A stretch of DNA of 64,000 nucleotides from Spirochaetota bacterium (GTDB taxonomy: Bacteria; Spirochaetota; Spirochaetia; Treponematales; Breznakiellaceae). Shown piece after piece: positions 25,224 through 32,986 of this stretch (position 1 is the first letter of the stretch; each line of letters opens with the position of its first letter). The DNA is taken from NCBI GenBank assembly GCA_023406985.1, contig JAEXTK010000101.1, positions 9,639 through 73,638 on the forward strand, read 5' to 3'. The notes beneath the pieces were generated by a model, which was not told where the DNA came from, did not search any database, and worked only from the letters and a program-made list of their open reading frames with translations. Position numbers and translations under genes: made by a program.

Positions 25224-26057
25224 TTGAAATTCAAATCGATCTTCGTCTTGTTCAACGCCGTCGTGGGTATTTCGTTCCTTTTCGTGTTCGCGATGCCCTT
25301 CTTCGCCCTCGGCGCGGAATATGCGGGGACGTTCTGGGCCGCCAACTGGCCGCTCGCGCTCGCGCTCGTCGTCGTACTGCTCGTCATCAACGGTTTCTTC
25401 ATCCTGAATTGGCAACTCTTTACGCTCTTGGAACGGGAAGACTGGCCCGCCCTGGTGCACTACCTTGAGGATCGCCTGCTGAAGAAGGGCCGGTGGAATT
25501 CGCGGCTGGTCCGGCTCCTCGCGAACACGTACCTCGTGCTTTCGGATACCCGCGCCGTAGCCGCCTTGGAGTCCAAGGCCGCCGCCAAACCCGCCTTGAT
25601 CGACAGGAACGCCCTGGTCTTCGGCATCGCGCACGTGCTCGCCAACGACCCCGCCGGCTCCGTGGCCTTCTTTTCGGCCCGGCGCGCTTCGGGAAAAGCG
25701 GAGTCCCCCGAATGGGTGGAGTGGTACTACGCGTTTTCCCTCCTGCTCACGCGGGATTTCTCGGCCGCCGCCGACGTTCTCCTCCCGCTTTCCGCGCATG
25801 CGAAGGACGCGCTCGTGACCGCGCTCTCCGCCTCCTTCCTCGGCGACGCGATCGCCCGCGCGCTCGCTCCCCGTTCGGAGGAGCTCGCGGCCGCCGCCGA
25901 GGCGGCGCGGAAACGCGTGCTCAAGCGGCTGCCTACCCGGAGCGCGTGGGACAAAGAAGTCGAGCGCGCCCGCGCCGATATCCATGTCGTCGTCCTCGCC
26001 AAATCCTTAGGCGAGGCGGCGTCCGCGCTCTACGGCGCCGAAGGAGCAACGAAATGA
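25224..26057 (+). CDS. Uncharacterised membrane-anchored helical protein
   Basis: The 277-residue protein, starting at TTG 25224 behind AGGGAG, has two membrane helices near the N-terminus (FKSIFVLFNAVVGISFLFVF and WPLALALVVVLLVINGFFIL) and a cytoplasmic helical region of about 200 residues with a TPR-like rhythm (ALVHYLEDRLLKKGRWNSRL, LLANTYLVLSDTRAVAALES). I do not recognise the family. It may be a scaffold or assembly factor. Its last four bases overlap the start of the following aminotransferase (ATGA), so the two are coupled. No catalytic motif is seen. Confidence 0.65.
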   Translation: MKFKSIFVLFNAVVGISFLFVFAMPFFALGAEYAGTFWAANWPLALALVVVLLVINGFFILNWQLFTLLEREDWPALVHYLEDRLLKKGRWNSRLVRLLANTYLVLSDTRAVAALESKAAAKPALIDRNALVFGIAHVLANDPAGSVAFFSARRASGKAESPEWVEWYYAFSLLLTRDFSAAADVLLPLSAHAKDALVTALSASFLGDAIARALAPRSEELAAAAEAARKRVLKRLPTRSAWDKEVERARADIHVVVLAKSLGEAASALYGAEGATK

Positions 26058-27276
26058 GAGCCTTTAAAAAATCCGCCAAGCTGGACGACGTCTGCTACGA
26101 TATCCGGGGGCCCGTGCTCAAGGAGGCCAAACGGCTGGAAGGAGAGGGCTTCCGTATCCTCAAACTGAACATCGGAAATCCCGCGGTCTTCGGTTTCAAC
26201 GCGCCCGACGAGATACTCCACGACATGATCGTCAATCTGCAGAACGCCCAAGGCTATTGCGATTCGCAGGGGCTTTTCCCCGCGCGCAAGGCCATCATGC
26301 AGGAATTCCAGGAGAAGGGCGTCATGGATGTCGGCGTGGACGATATCTTCATCGGCAACGGCGTCAGCGAACTCATCGTCATGGCGATGCAGGGCCTCCT
26401 GGACGCGGGCGACGAAGTCCTGGTCCCCGCGCCCGACTATCCGCTCTGGACCGCCGCGGTGAATCTCGCGGGGGGCCGCGCCGTGCACTATCGCTGCGAT
26501 GAGCAGTCCGACTGGAACCCCGATATCGCCGATCTCCGGGCTAAGGTGACCGACCGGACCGTGGCCATCGTCGTCATCAACCCGAACAACCCCACGGGGC
26601 CGTCTATGAGCGGTCCCTGCTGGAGGACATCGCCCGCGTGGCGCGCGAGCACGAACTCATCGTCTTCGCCGACGAGATCTACGACAAGATCACCTACGAC
26701 GGGGCGGTCCACGTTCCCATGGCCACCCTCGCGCCGGATATCCTGACCATCAGCTTCAACGGACTTTCCAAGGCGTACCGGGCCGCGGGTTTCCGGTCGG
26801 GATGGATGGTGCTCTCGGGCAACAAGCAGATCGCCGCGGGATACCGGGAAGGCCTGGAGATGCTCTCCAATATGCGCCTCTGCGCCAACGTCCCCGCCCA
26901 GTACGCCATCCAGACCGCGCTCGGCGGCTACCAGAGCATAAAGGACTTGGTGCTCCCCGGCGGCCGGCTCAAGGAGCAGCGGGACGTGTGCGTGAAGCTC
27001 GTCAATTCCATCCCCGGCCTCTCGGTGACCATGCCCAAGGGCGCGCTCTACTGTTTCCCGAAGATCGACATGAAACGTTTCGGCATCACCGACGACGAGC
27101 AGTTCATCATGGACCTGCTCAAGGCGAAACGCATCCTCCTCGTCCAGGGGACGGGGTTCAACTGGCCGGAGCCCGACCACTTCCGCATCGTGTTCCTTCC
27201 GGACAAGGAGACGATCGCGGACGCCATCGGTCGCTTGGGGGAATTCCTCGCCGATTACCGGCAGCAGCCGCGCTGA
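26054..27276 (+). pseudogene. Class I/II aminotransferase (AlaA-like), split by a one-base frameshift
   Basis: Two adjacent frames together encode one complete PLP aminotransferase of about 407 residues, probably a glutamate-pyruvate (alanine) aminotransferase. The first frame runs from the ATG at 26054 to NPNNPTG near 26599; the second resumes with YERSLLEDIARVAREHELIV and holds VFADEIYDKITYDG, the PLP lysine in SFNGLSKAYRAAGFRSGW and the C-terminal RIVFLPDKETI. Restoring one G in the GGGG run at 26596-26599 would give GGG GCC GTC TAT GAG and a continuous frame. This may be a sequencing or assembly error, a real mutation, or less likely a -1 frameshift. The rest of the protein looks intact with no other decay, which favours an error or a very recent event. 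Confidence 0.85.
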
Positions 27277-27301
27277 GCCGTTCCGCTGCGGATGAGGGCA
27301 T

Positions 27302-27340
27302 AAAAAAAGCGGTGCGCCTGGACGTCGTTGCGCGCACCGC
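27302..27340. terminator. Bidirectional intrinsic terminator
   Basis: GCGGTGCGC (27309-27317) pairs perfectly with GCGCACCGC (27332-27340). Seven A residues precede it (27302-27308), which read as a U-tract for the minus-strand Maf/DUF115 operon; TTGTTT follows for the plus-strand aminotransferase. Confidence 0.85.
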
Positions 27341-27397
27341 CTTGTTTGTGAGGATCATGTCCTCATGGAGTAAGTATCGGAAGGCCGCGCCGCGCCT

Positions 27398-29245
27398 TTA
27401 CTGCTTTTTCGCGGATGCGAGCGCCGCGCCGTGGTATTCCGCGGATTCCGCGAGGCGCGCGTAGAGCAGCCGCGAAAGTTCGAAGTGGCGTTTCAGCTTG
27501 TCGTCGCCCGCGGGCGGGAGTTCGGCCTCCAGCGACGCGAGGGGCGGGAAGAGGAAGCCGGCCACGTCCTTGACGGCGCTCCGCGAAACCGCCGCGTTCA
27601 CCGAGTCCAGAAAAGCGAGGGCGGCCGCGATCCGCTCTTCTCCGCCCGGGGCGGCGCCCTCCAGCGCCTCCAGCGCCGCCGCGCATTCGGCGGCGGCGTT
27701 CCGGGCGAGTACGGCGAGATCGGAGAGGCCCCGGGCCAGCCCCTCGACCGTCGCGCGGTAGCGCGCCTCCCGCTCCGCGGCCGCGGCGGGCGCGCGGAAG
27801 CCCCGCTCCGCCTCCGCAAGGGCGTTCTCTATGCGGGCCTCGATCTCCTGCCTCCGTTCCTCCAGAGCGAGAATTTCTTCCGCCGTGCCGACCGTGAGCC
27901 CCGCGATCCTGAGCCCGTGCCGCGAGAGGCTGCGCGGCCGCTCCTCCGCGGGCTGACGGAAGCGGGACTCGAACCAGGCCGCGTAGAGGGAGAGCCGCTT
28001 GTCGGTGAGCACCGCGCCGCCCGAGGCGTCCGCGGCGCGGAAGGGACCGCCGTCCCGGAGCGCCTTGAAGGAGCGCAGTTCCACCGGGTCGAAGCGGCGG
28101 GAATCGCCGTGGGCCCGTTCCTCGAAGAGGGCCCCCTTGAAGTGGGTCTTGAGACCGGGAAAGGCGAGGTCGAGGCCGGCGATCCAGAGCGGGGACGCGC
28201 CGAGAAAGCGGGCGAAGTCCCACGCCGTCGTGGCCACCGAACCTCCGGCGCCGAGCATGCCCTTCCCGTCGACGCGGTCTTCCACGAAGCGCCCGAGCGG
28301 GTAGTGCGATGCGCAGAGGAAGATCCCGCGGGCTGTGATGCCCCCCATAGGCCGGAGCACGGAGGGGTAGACCGCGGATTCGGTGACCAGTACGGTCCGC
28401 GGAGCCCGGCAGCGGTCCAGGTGGCGCGCGTTCCAGAATTGGGGATCCACGACGAGCGTGAAGTCCGGCTCCACGCCGGCCGCCAAGACCGCGCGGAGGG
28501 CGGTGTCCACGGCGACGACGACGCACCTCCGCGATAGGTCGCGGAGGGACGGCAGCACCTCGTCGAGGGAGGGACCCGCGGCCACGACGAGGGCGGGGAG
28601 GCCCGTCGCGCAGCCCGCGAGGCGCGCGATCCCCGGCCGGTCCCGGATGGAATCGAGGTTGGCCGCGAGGTTGCGCACCCACCGTTTCCCGAATCTCGCG
28701 AGCGTCGCCGCGTTGACCTTGTCCTTGTCGGCCCAGGTCTTCACGGCGCGCTCGACTTCGCCGTACCAGGCCTCGTCCAAGGCGCGCACCGCCCGGTTGG
28801 AGAGGACGCTCGGTTCTCCTCCGAACGCGGCGAGCGCGGCGAGGACGCCGTCGCTCGGACCGCCGACTACGAACGCCGTGCGCTCCCGGCCGATCAGGGA
28901 GGAGAGATCCCGCGCGCGGAAGGCCAGCGCGAGCGCCGCGGGGTCCTTGTCCACGATGACGAGGGCGCGCGCGGGGTCCAGCTCGAGGGCGGCCTCCGCG
29001 GTATAGCCGAGGCCGAAGCCGAGGAGGACGAGCGGCCCCTCCCCGCGGGAAAGCTCCGCGAGCTTCCGGGCTTCGCGCCGCGGATCGCGGGCCGAATGGG
29101 CGAGCGCGCCGGCCGCGCGCAGGGTGGGCTCGCCCGACGCGGCGGTCTCCAGCGCGAGTTCCGGCGGTCCGTCCCCGGCCTCCGCGATCCGGTCGGCCAG
29201 GCCGGGAAAGCGCGCGCGGAGCGCCGCGGGGTCGGTGCCCCTCAT
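27398..29245 (-). CDS. Motility-associated factor (Maf) / DUF115 family protein
   Basis: The 615-residue protein carries a DUF115 (MptE-like) core. Landmarks: VLLGFGLGYTAEAAL with ALVIVDKDPAALALA in the first Rossmann-like unit (about 70-110), and ALVVAAGPSLDEVLPSLRDL followed by VVVAVDTALRAVLAAGVEPD in the core (about 220-270), then GAGGSVATTAWDFARFLGAS and WIAGLDLAF. Family members near flagellar genes add pseudaminic or legionaminic acid sugars to flagellin, and others resemble 6-hydroxymethylpterin pyrophosphokinase. In spirochaetes the target is not certain. The C-terminal 150 residues are alanine-rich helices. The ATG overlaps the PBP stop by four bases, so it is the last gene of the lepB-PBP-Maf operon. 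Confidence 0.85.
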   Translation of the reverse strand: MRGTDPAALRARFPGLADRIAEAGDGPPELALETAASGEPTLRAAGALAHSARDPRREARKLAELSRGEGPLVLLGFGLGYTAEAALELDPARALVIVDKDPAALALAFRARDLSSLIGRERTAFVVGGPSDGVLAALAAFGGEPSVLSNRAVRALDEAWYGEVERAVKTWADKDKVNAATLARFGKRWVRNLAANLDSIRDRPGIARLAGCATGLPALVVAAGPSLDEVLPSLRDLSRRCVVVAVDTALRAVLAAGVEPDFTLVVDPQFWNARHLDRCRAPRTVLVTESAVYPSVLRPMGGITARGIFLCASHYPLGRFVEDRVDGKGMLGAGGSVATTAWDFARFLGASPLWIAGLDLAFPGLKTHFKGALFEERAHGDSRRFDPVELRSFKALRDGGPFRAADASGGAVLTDKRLSLYAAWFESRFRQPAEERPRSLSRHGLRIAGLTVGTAEEILALEERRQEIEARIENALAEAERGFRAPAAAAEREARYRATVEGLARGLSDLAVLARNAAAECAAALEALEGAAPGGEERIAAALAFLDSVNAAVSRSAVKDVAGFLFPPLASLEAELPPAGDDKLKRHFELSRLLYARLAESAEYHGAALASAKKQ

Positions 29246-31125
29246 TCCAGTTCCAGGCGCACCGCGGAGCCGTTCTCCAAGGGCGTGCCCGGCGGCGGAC
29301 TCTGCCTCCGCACCCAGCCTTCGCCGACGATCTCCACCTTGAGGTCATCCCTGAGGAGGAGGGGCAGGAGGCGGCGCTTGGCGACTCCGCGGAGGTCCGG
29401 CATGGTGTCGGCGATCACCAGGGGATCGTCGCCGCCGACCGTCACCGCCCCGGAATGGGAGGCGACGGGGTTGCGGCCGCGCGGGATGCCGAGGTAGTCG
29501 ACCAGTTGATCGGCGGCTTCCCGGATGGGCGGGGCCGCGATCCTTCCGCCGAGGTAGGAGGGCCCCGAGGGTTTGACGATCACGTTGTAGAGGACGAGCG
29601 TCGGCGCCTCGGCGGGTATCATCGCCATGCAGCTCGCGATGAAGTCCTTTTCCGAATAGGCTCCCGTCGCGGGATCGATGAGTTGCGCCGTACCGGTCTT
29701 GACCGCGAGCGGCAGGTCCTCCACGCTCGCGCGGCGTCCCGTCCCGGCGTCCGAGGCGGCCGCCACCATGAAGCGCCGCATCGCGCGGGCGGTCTCCGGA
29801 GAGAGGATACGCCGGCCCGCGGCGGGGGCATAATTCTTCTTGACCGTGCCGTCGCTCGCGACCACCTTGGCGACGACGTGCGGTTTCACGAGCACGCCGT
29901 CGTTGGCTACGGCCGTGGCGGCCTGCACCATCTGCAAGGCGGAGACGGCGAGCTCCTGGCCGATCGCGATGGTGGCTTTGGACCTGCCCGACCAGCGTTC
30001 CACGGGGCGGATGAAGCCGGCGGTCTCCCCCGCGATGCCGATGTCGGTCTTGGCGCCGAACCCGAACCCCCGGATCATTTCGGCGAAGGCGGCAGTCCCG
30101 ACGCGCTCCGCGGCGTAGGCGGTGCCCGCGTTGCACGAGTAGGTGATGATCTCCCGCGGCGTGACGTGGCCGTGGGCGCCCAGGCACTTGATGACGATGC
30201 GTTCGCCCGAGGGGAGGATCTTTTCGTATTTGCCGTCGCAGTAGAAACTGGACGATTCATCGATGGCTCCCAGCTCCATCATGGCGGACAGGGAGAAGAT
30301 CTTGAAGACGGACCCCGGTTCATAGGCGAGGAGCGCGGCGCGGTCCGTGCGATCGCTCTCCGCGGAGGAGCGGATGTCGTTCGGGTCGAAGTCGGGCATA
30401 GCCGCGTAGCCGAGGATATCGCCGTTGCGGGGATCCATGGCGATCATCATGACGGCCTCCGCCTTGTTCTCCACCTGCGCCTTCCGCGCGACGCCCTCCA
30501 GGATGTGCTGTACGTTCGCGTCGATGGTGAGGAAGACTTGGTCGCCGTACCCCGAAGAGGTCGAGGGGGCGAGGTCGGCCTGGAAGGCGTATTCGACGCC
30601 GGCGAGTCCCTCGTTCCCGTCGCCGACGAAGCCGACGAGCTGGCTCGCGAGCCGCTGTTCCGGATAGACGCGGCCGACGACCGGTTCGATGCCGACGCCC
30701 TTGAGCCGCCCCGCGGCCCGGCCCTCCTCGACCGCGCGGATGGTCGACTGGTCCACCCGCTTCTTGGCGTAGATGAAATCGCTCGACGATTGCCGGATGC
30801 GCGCCTCGAGCTCGGCCGCGTCCATCTGCAGGAGGGGCGCGAGTTCCCGCGCGGTCGCCGCGCCGTCGGCGACTTCCGGGCGCCAGATCGTGACGTTTCC
30901 GAGGCGCGTCTGCATGGCGAGGATGCGGCCGTTGCGGTCCAGTATGGGCCCTCTCTCGCCCAAGGCCCGTTCGGACCGGGGGGAGGCCGTCGAAGGCGAC
31001 AGCATGACGAGCGCGTATTGGAACAGCACCGCGAGGGCGGCGCAGGCGAACAGGGACGCGAATACGATGAAACGGATCTTGGGTTTCGGTTTATTTTTTT
31101 CGCCCGAAGACGCGAACAGGCTCAT
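29242..31125 (-). CDS. Penicillin-binding protein (transpeptidase, FtsI/Pbp2 class) with C-terminal PASTA-like domain
   Basis: The 627-residue protein has one N-terminal membrane anchor (about 17-42), a dimerisation domain starting with RGPILDRNGRILA, and a transpeptidase domain. Active-site motifs are intact: SVFK near residue 270 (YEPGSVFKIFSL), SCN near 330 (ITYSCNAGTAYAAE) and KTG near 475 (AVKTGTAQLID). A PASTA-like segment (MPDLRGVAKRRLLPLL, ending GTPLENGSAVRLELE) closes the protein. It cross-links peptidoglycan in the periplasm, most likely for septation or cylinder growth. It is coupled by ATGA overlaps both to lepB upstream and to the Maf gene downstream. Confidence 0.92.
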   Translation of the reverse strand: MSLFASSGEKNKPKPKIRFIVFASLFACAALAVLFQYALVMLSPSTASPRSERALGERGPILDRNGRILAMQTRLGNVTIWRPEVADGAATARELAPLLQMDAAELEARIRQSSSDFIYAKKRVDQSTIRAVEEGRAAGRLKGVGIEPVVGRVYPEQRLASQLVGFVGDGNEGLAGVEYAFQADLAPSTSSGYGDQVFLTIDANVQHILEGVARKAQVENKAEAVMMIAMDPRNGDILGYAAMPDFDPNDIRSSAESDRTDRAALLAYEPGSVFKIFSLSAMMELGAIDESSSFYCDGKYEKILPSGERIVIKCLGAHGHVTPREIITYSCNAGTAYAAERVGTAAFAEMIRGFGFGAKTDIGIAGETAGFIRPVERWSGRSKATIAIGQELAVSALQMVQAATAVANDGVLVKPHVVAKVVASDGTVKKNYAPAAGRRILSPETARAMRRFMVAAASDAGTGRRASVEDLPLAVKTGTAQLIDPATGAYSEKDFIASCMAMIPAEAPTLVLYNVIVKPSGPSYLGGRIAAPPIREAADQLVDYLGIPRGRNPVASHSGAVTVGGDDPLVIADTMPDLRGVAKRRLLPLLLRDDLKVEIVGEGWVRRQSPPPGTPLENGSAVRLELE

Positions 31126-31532
31126 CGTATCCCCACCACCTTACCGAGCACCGCGTCGACGGGGACCGGGCCGTAGTTGCGCGAATCGTACGATTCCACC
31201 GCATTGTCTCCGAAGGCGGAGAAGTAGCCCGCCGGGACGCCCTCCGCGAAGGCGCACCGCTTGACCGCGAGGCGCCCGGCGGGGCTCGGAAACACGACGA
31301 TATCTCCGGTCCGCGGTAGTCTCCAACGGAAGATATAACGGGTAGAGAACGGAATATGCAATCCATAGGCGGCCTTGTTCACGACGAGGATCGTCCCCGG
31401 CGCGATGGTGGGCGTCATGGACCTGCCTTCGGCGACCATGAAGTCCACCGCGAAGGTTTTCAGGATGAGGGCCGCGGCGAAGGCCGCGAGCATGGCGCGT
31501 CCGGTCCGCGACGAAGCCACCTTGGATTCCAT
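31122..31532 (-). CDS. lepB: Signal peptidase I, short form
   Basis: The 136-residue enzyme cleaves signal peptides of exported proteins. It has one membrane helix (GRAMLAAFAAALILKTFAVD), the catalytic Ser in AEGRSMTPTI, the general-base Lys in GRLAVKRCAF and the C-terminal FGDNAVESYDSRNYGPVPVD box. At 136 residues it lies near the lower limit for the S26 family, with very little between the Lys and the GDN box. The start at 31532 is chosen because the protein then opens with a short cytoplasmic tail before the helix. A promoter (TCGACA-17-TATACT) puts transcription about two bases before the ATG with no ribosome-binding site. Confidence 0.88.
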   Translation of the reverse strand: MESKVASSRTGRAMLAAFAAALILKTFAVDFMVAEGRSMTPTIAPGTILVVNKAAYGLHIPFSTRYIFRWRLPRTGDIVVFPSPAGRLAVKRCAFAEGVPAGYFSAFGDNAVESYDSRNYGPVPVDAVLGKVVGIR

Positions 31533-31548
31533 ATCGCGCAAGTATAAT
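31522..31548 (+). promoter_or_regulatory. Promoter of the LysM-M23 peptidase gene
   Basis: TATAAT at 31543-31548, with TTGGAT at 31522-31527 (15-base spacer, shorter than ideal), predicts a start near 31555. Its -10 overlaps the -10 of the opposite lepB promoter. Confidence 0.5.
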
Positions 31549-31569
31549 GGTAGCGGCCCGTCGTGTCGA
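31541..31569 (-). promoter_or_regulatory. Promoter of the lepB-PBP-Maf operon, near-leaderless
   Basis: On the minus strand TCGACA (31569-31564), a 17-base spacer and TATACT (31546-31541) predict a start at 31534, two bases before the lepB ATG at 31532. Confidence 0.6.
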
Positions 31570-31582
31570 TAAAGAATACGCA

Positions 31583-32713
31583 ATGCAAGAATTCAAGGTC
31601 GTCCAGCGCATCGGCCGCAGGCGTCGAACGTATCGCCCCGCTCTCCCCGTCCTGGTTCCGGCGTGGAGGAATCAGTCGCACGTTCAGCGGCAGAGCCGGC
31701 CCCGGTTCTCCTTCCCGAAATTCTCCGCGATCGCCAACCGCGTCTACGCCGCGCGGCCCCGCGTCGGGATCGCCCTGCCGTACGCGCTGAGCGCGGCGCT
31801 CGCGGCGGCTTTCGCCGTCCTCCTCGCGCTCTTCCTCGCGGACGGCCGCCGCGCGCTCTCGCGCACCGCGGTGCCCCTCGACCCGCTCGGCGTACGCGCG
31901 ATGCAGACCTACGCGGGGCTCCACCCCGCGACGGCGGGCTCCACCACCCTGGAAGCGGGCGACGGAGAGCTCCTGGATACCGTGGAAACCTTCAGCTGGG
32001 AAACCTATACGGTGAGGAACGGCGATTCCATCTCCAGCATAGCCGCGAACAGGGCGCTCTCCATGGATTCGCTCATCGCCCTCAACGGCGTCACGAACGT
32101 GAAGCGGCTCCGCGTAGGGAGCGTCCTCAAGATACCGAATATGGACGGCATCCCCTATACGGTGCGGAAGGGCGATTCCCTCGGGCGCATCGCCGCCGCG
32201 TGGGGCATCCCGGTCACCGCGATCCTCGACGCCAACGACCTGGCGACCGAGACCATCACCGCCGGGCAGTCCCTCTTCCTGCCCGGAGCGCGCATGCGGT
32301 CCGACGAGCTCAAGAAAGCCCTCGGCGAGCTCTTCATTTACCCGATCCGGGGAAAGCTCACGTCCCGCTTCGGTTGGCGCAACGATCCGTTCACCGGCGC
32401 GCGCCGGTTCCACGCCGCGCTCGACCTCGCCGCGGACACCGGTACGCCGGTCAAAGCGGCGCAGGACGGGAAGGTTTCCGCGGTCGGCGTCAGCCCGGTC
32501 TACGGCAACTACGTGATCGTCACCCATTCGGGGGGCTACCAGACCATGTACGCCCACTTGAGCGCGATCCGCACCGCCAAGGGCGCGCGCGTGGGGCAGG
32601 GCGAGCGCATCGGGGACGTCGGCTCCACCGGATACAGCACCGGACCGCACCTGCATTTCGGCGTCTACCGAAACGGCCGCGCCCTCGACCCGCTCCAATT
32701 CTTGGGTCGATAG
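31583..32713 (+). CDS. LysM-M23 family metallopeptidase
   Basis: The 376-residue protein has a basic cytoplasmic N-terminus, one membrane helix (about 61-87), two LysM domains (about 140-185, TYTVRNGDSISSIAANRALS; and 189-232, YTVRKGDSLGRIAAAWGIPV) that bind peptidoglycan, and a C-terminal M23 peptidase domain (about 255-370). Zinc ligands are present: FHAALDLA (HxxxD), MYAHLS and GPHLHFG. It should cut peptidoglycan cross-links in the periplasm. It is back to back with the lepB-PBP-Maf operon, with overlapping -10 boxes, so cell-wall cutting and synthesis may be set together. The ATG at 31583 lacks a strong ribosome-binding site. Confidence 0.9.
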   Translation: MQEFKVVQRIGRRRRTYRPALPVLVPAWRNQSHVQRQSRPRFSFPKFSAIANRVYAARPRVGIALPYALSAALAAAFAVLLALFLADGRRALSRTAVPLDPLGVRAMQTYAGLHPATAGSTTLEAGDGELLDTVETFSWETYTVRNGDSISSIAANRALSMDSLIALNGVTNVKRLRVGSVLKIPNMDGIPYTVRKGDSLGRIAAAWGIPVTAILDANDLATETITAGQSLFLPGARMRSDELKKALGELFIYPIRGKLTSRFGWRNDPFTGARRFHAALDLAADTGTPVKAAQDGKVSAVGVSPVYGNYVIVTHSGGYQTMYAHLSAIRTAKGARVGQGERIGDVGSTGYSTGPHLHFGVYRNGRALDPLQFLGR

Positions 32714-32717
32714 AGAC

Positions 32718-32747
32718 TTGTACGCCAGTAATCCGGTGTGGTATCAT
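32718..32747 (+). promoter_or_regulatory. Promoter of the 44-residue protein gene
   Basis: TTGTAC (32718-32723), an 18-base spacer and TATCAT (32742-32747) predict a start near 32754. The -10 lies inside GGTATCATACC, itself within a CCGGT/ACCGG inverted repeat, which could be an operator. A short leader with GGGAGG precedes the ATG. Confidence 0.55.
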
Positions 32748-32769
32748 ACCGGATGGAACGGGAGGTTCC

Positions 32770-32904
32770 ATGCGTAAGCTCGTACTCACTCTCGTGGCGC
32801 TCATCGCCGTCGTCACGTTCATCCGCGCCTATGATATACCCGCCTCGTCCACGCCTTCCGAAGAACTCTTGGAAGCTCCCCCTCCGGCAGCCGCGGAGCG
32901 CTGA
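32770..32904 (+). CDS. Small secreted or membrane-anchored protein (44 residues)
   Basis: This short gene has its own promoter and a clear GGGAGG five to ten bases before the ATG at 32770, which makes it credible despite its size. The product begins MRKLVLTLVALIAVVTFIRA, a signal peptide or single membrane helix, and ends in a proline/alanine/glutamate-rich tail (SSTPSEELLEAPPPAAAER). No cysteine, so it is not a lipoprotein. I do not recognise a family. It sits between the M23 peptidase and PIN-PhoH genes. Confidence 0.55.
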   Translation: MRKLVLTLVALIAVVTFIRAYDIPASSTPSEELLEAPPPAAAER

Positions 32905-32947
32905 CCGACTCTCCCGATTACCGCGCACCCTTCCCCTCGTCCACGCC

Positions 32948-32976
32948 TTGCGCCACCCGGCCGCCGGGCTTACACT
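32948..32976 (+). promoter_or_regulatory. Promoter of the PIN-PhoH gene
   Basis: TTGCGC (32948-32953), a 17-base spacer and TACACT (32971-32976) predict a start near 32983, leaving a four-base leader before the ATG at 32987. Confidence 0.5.
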
Positions 32977-32986
32977 GAAGGTCGTC

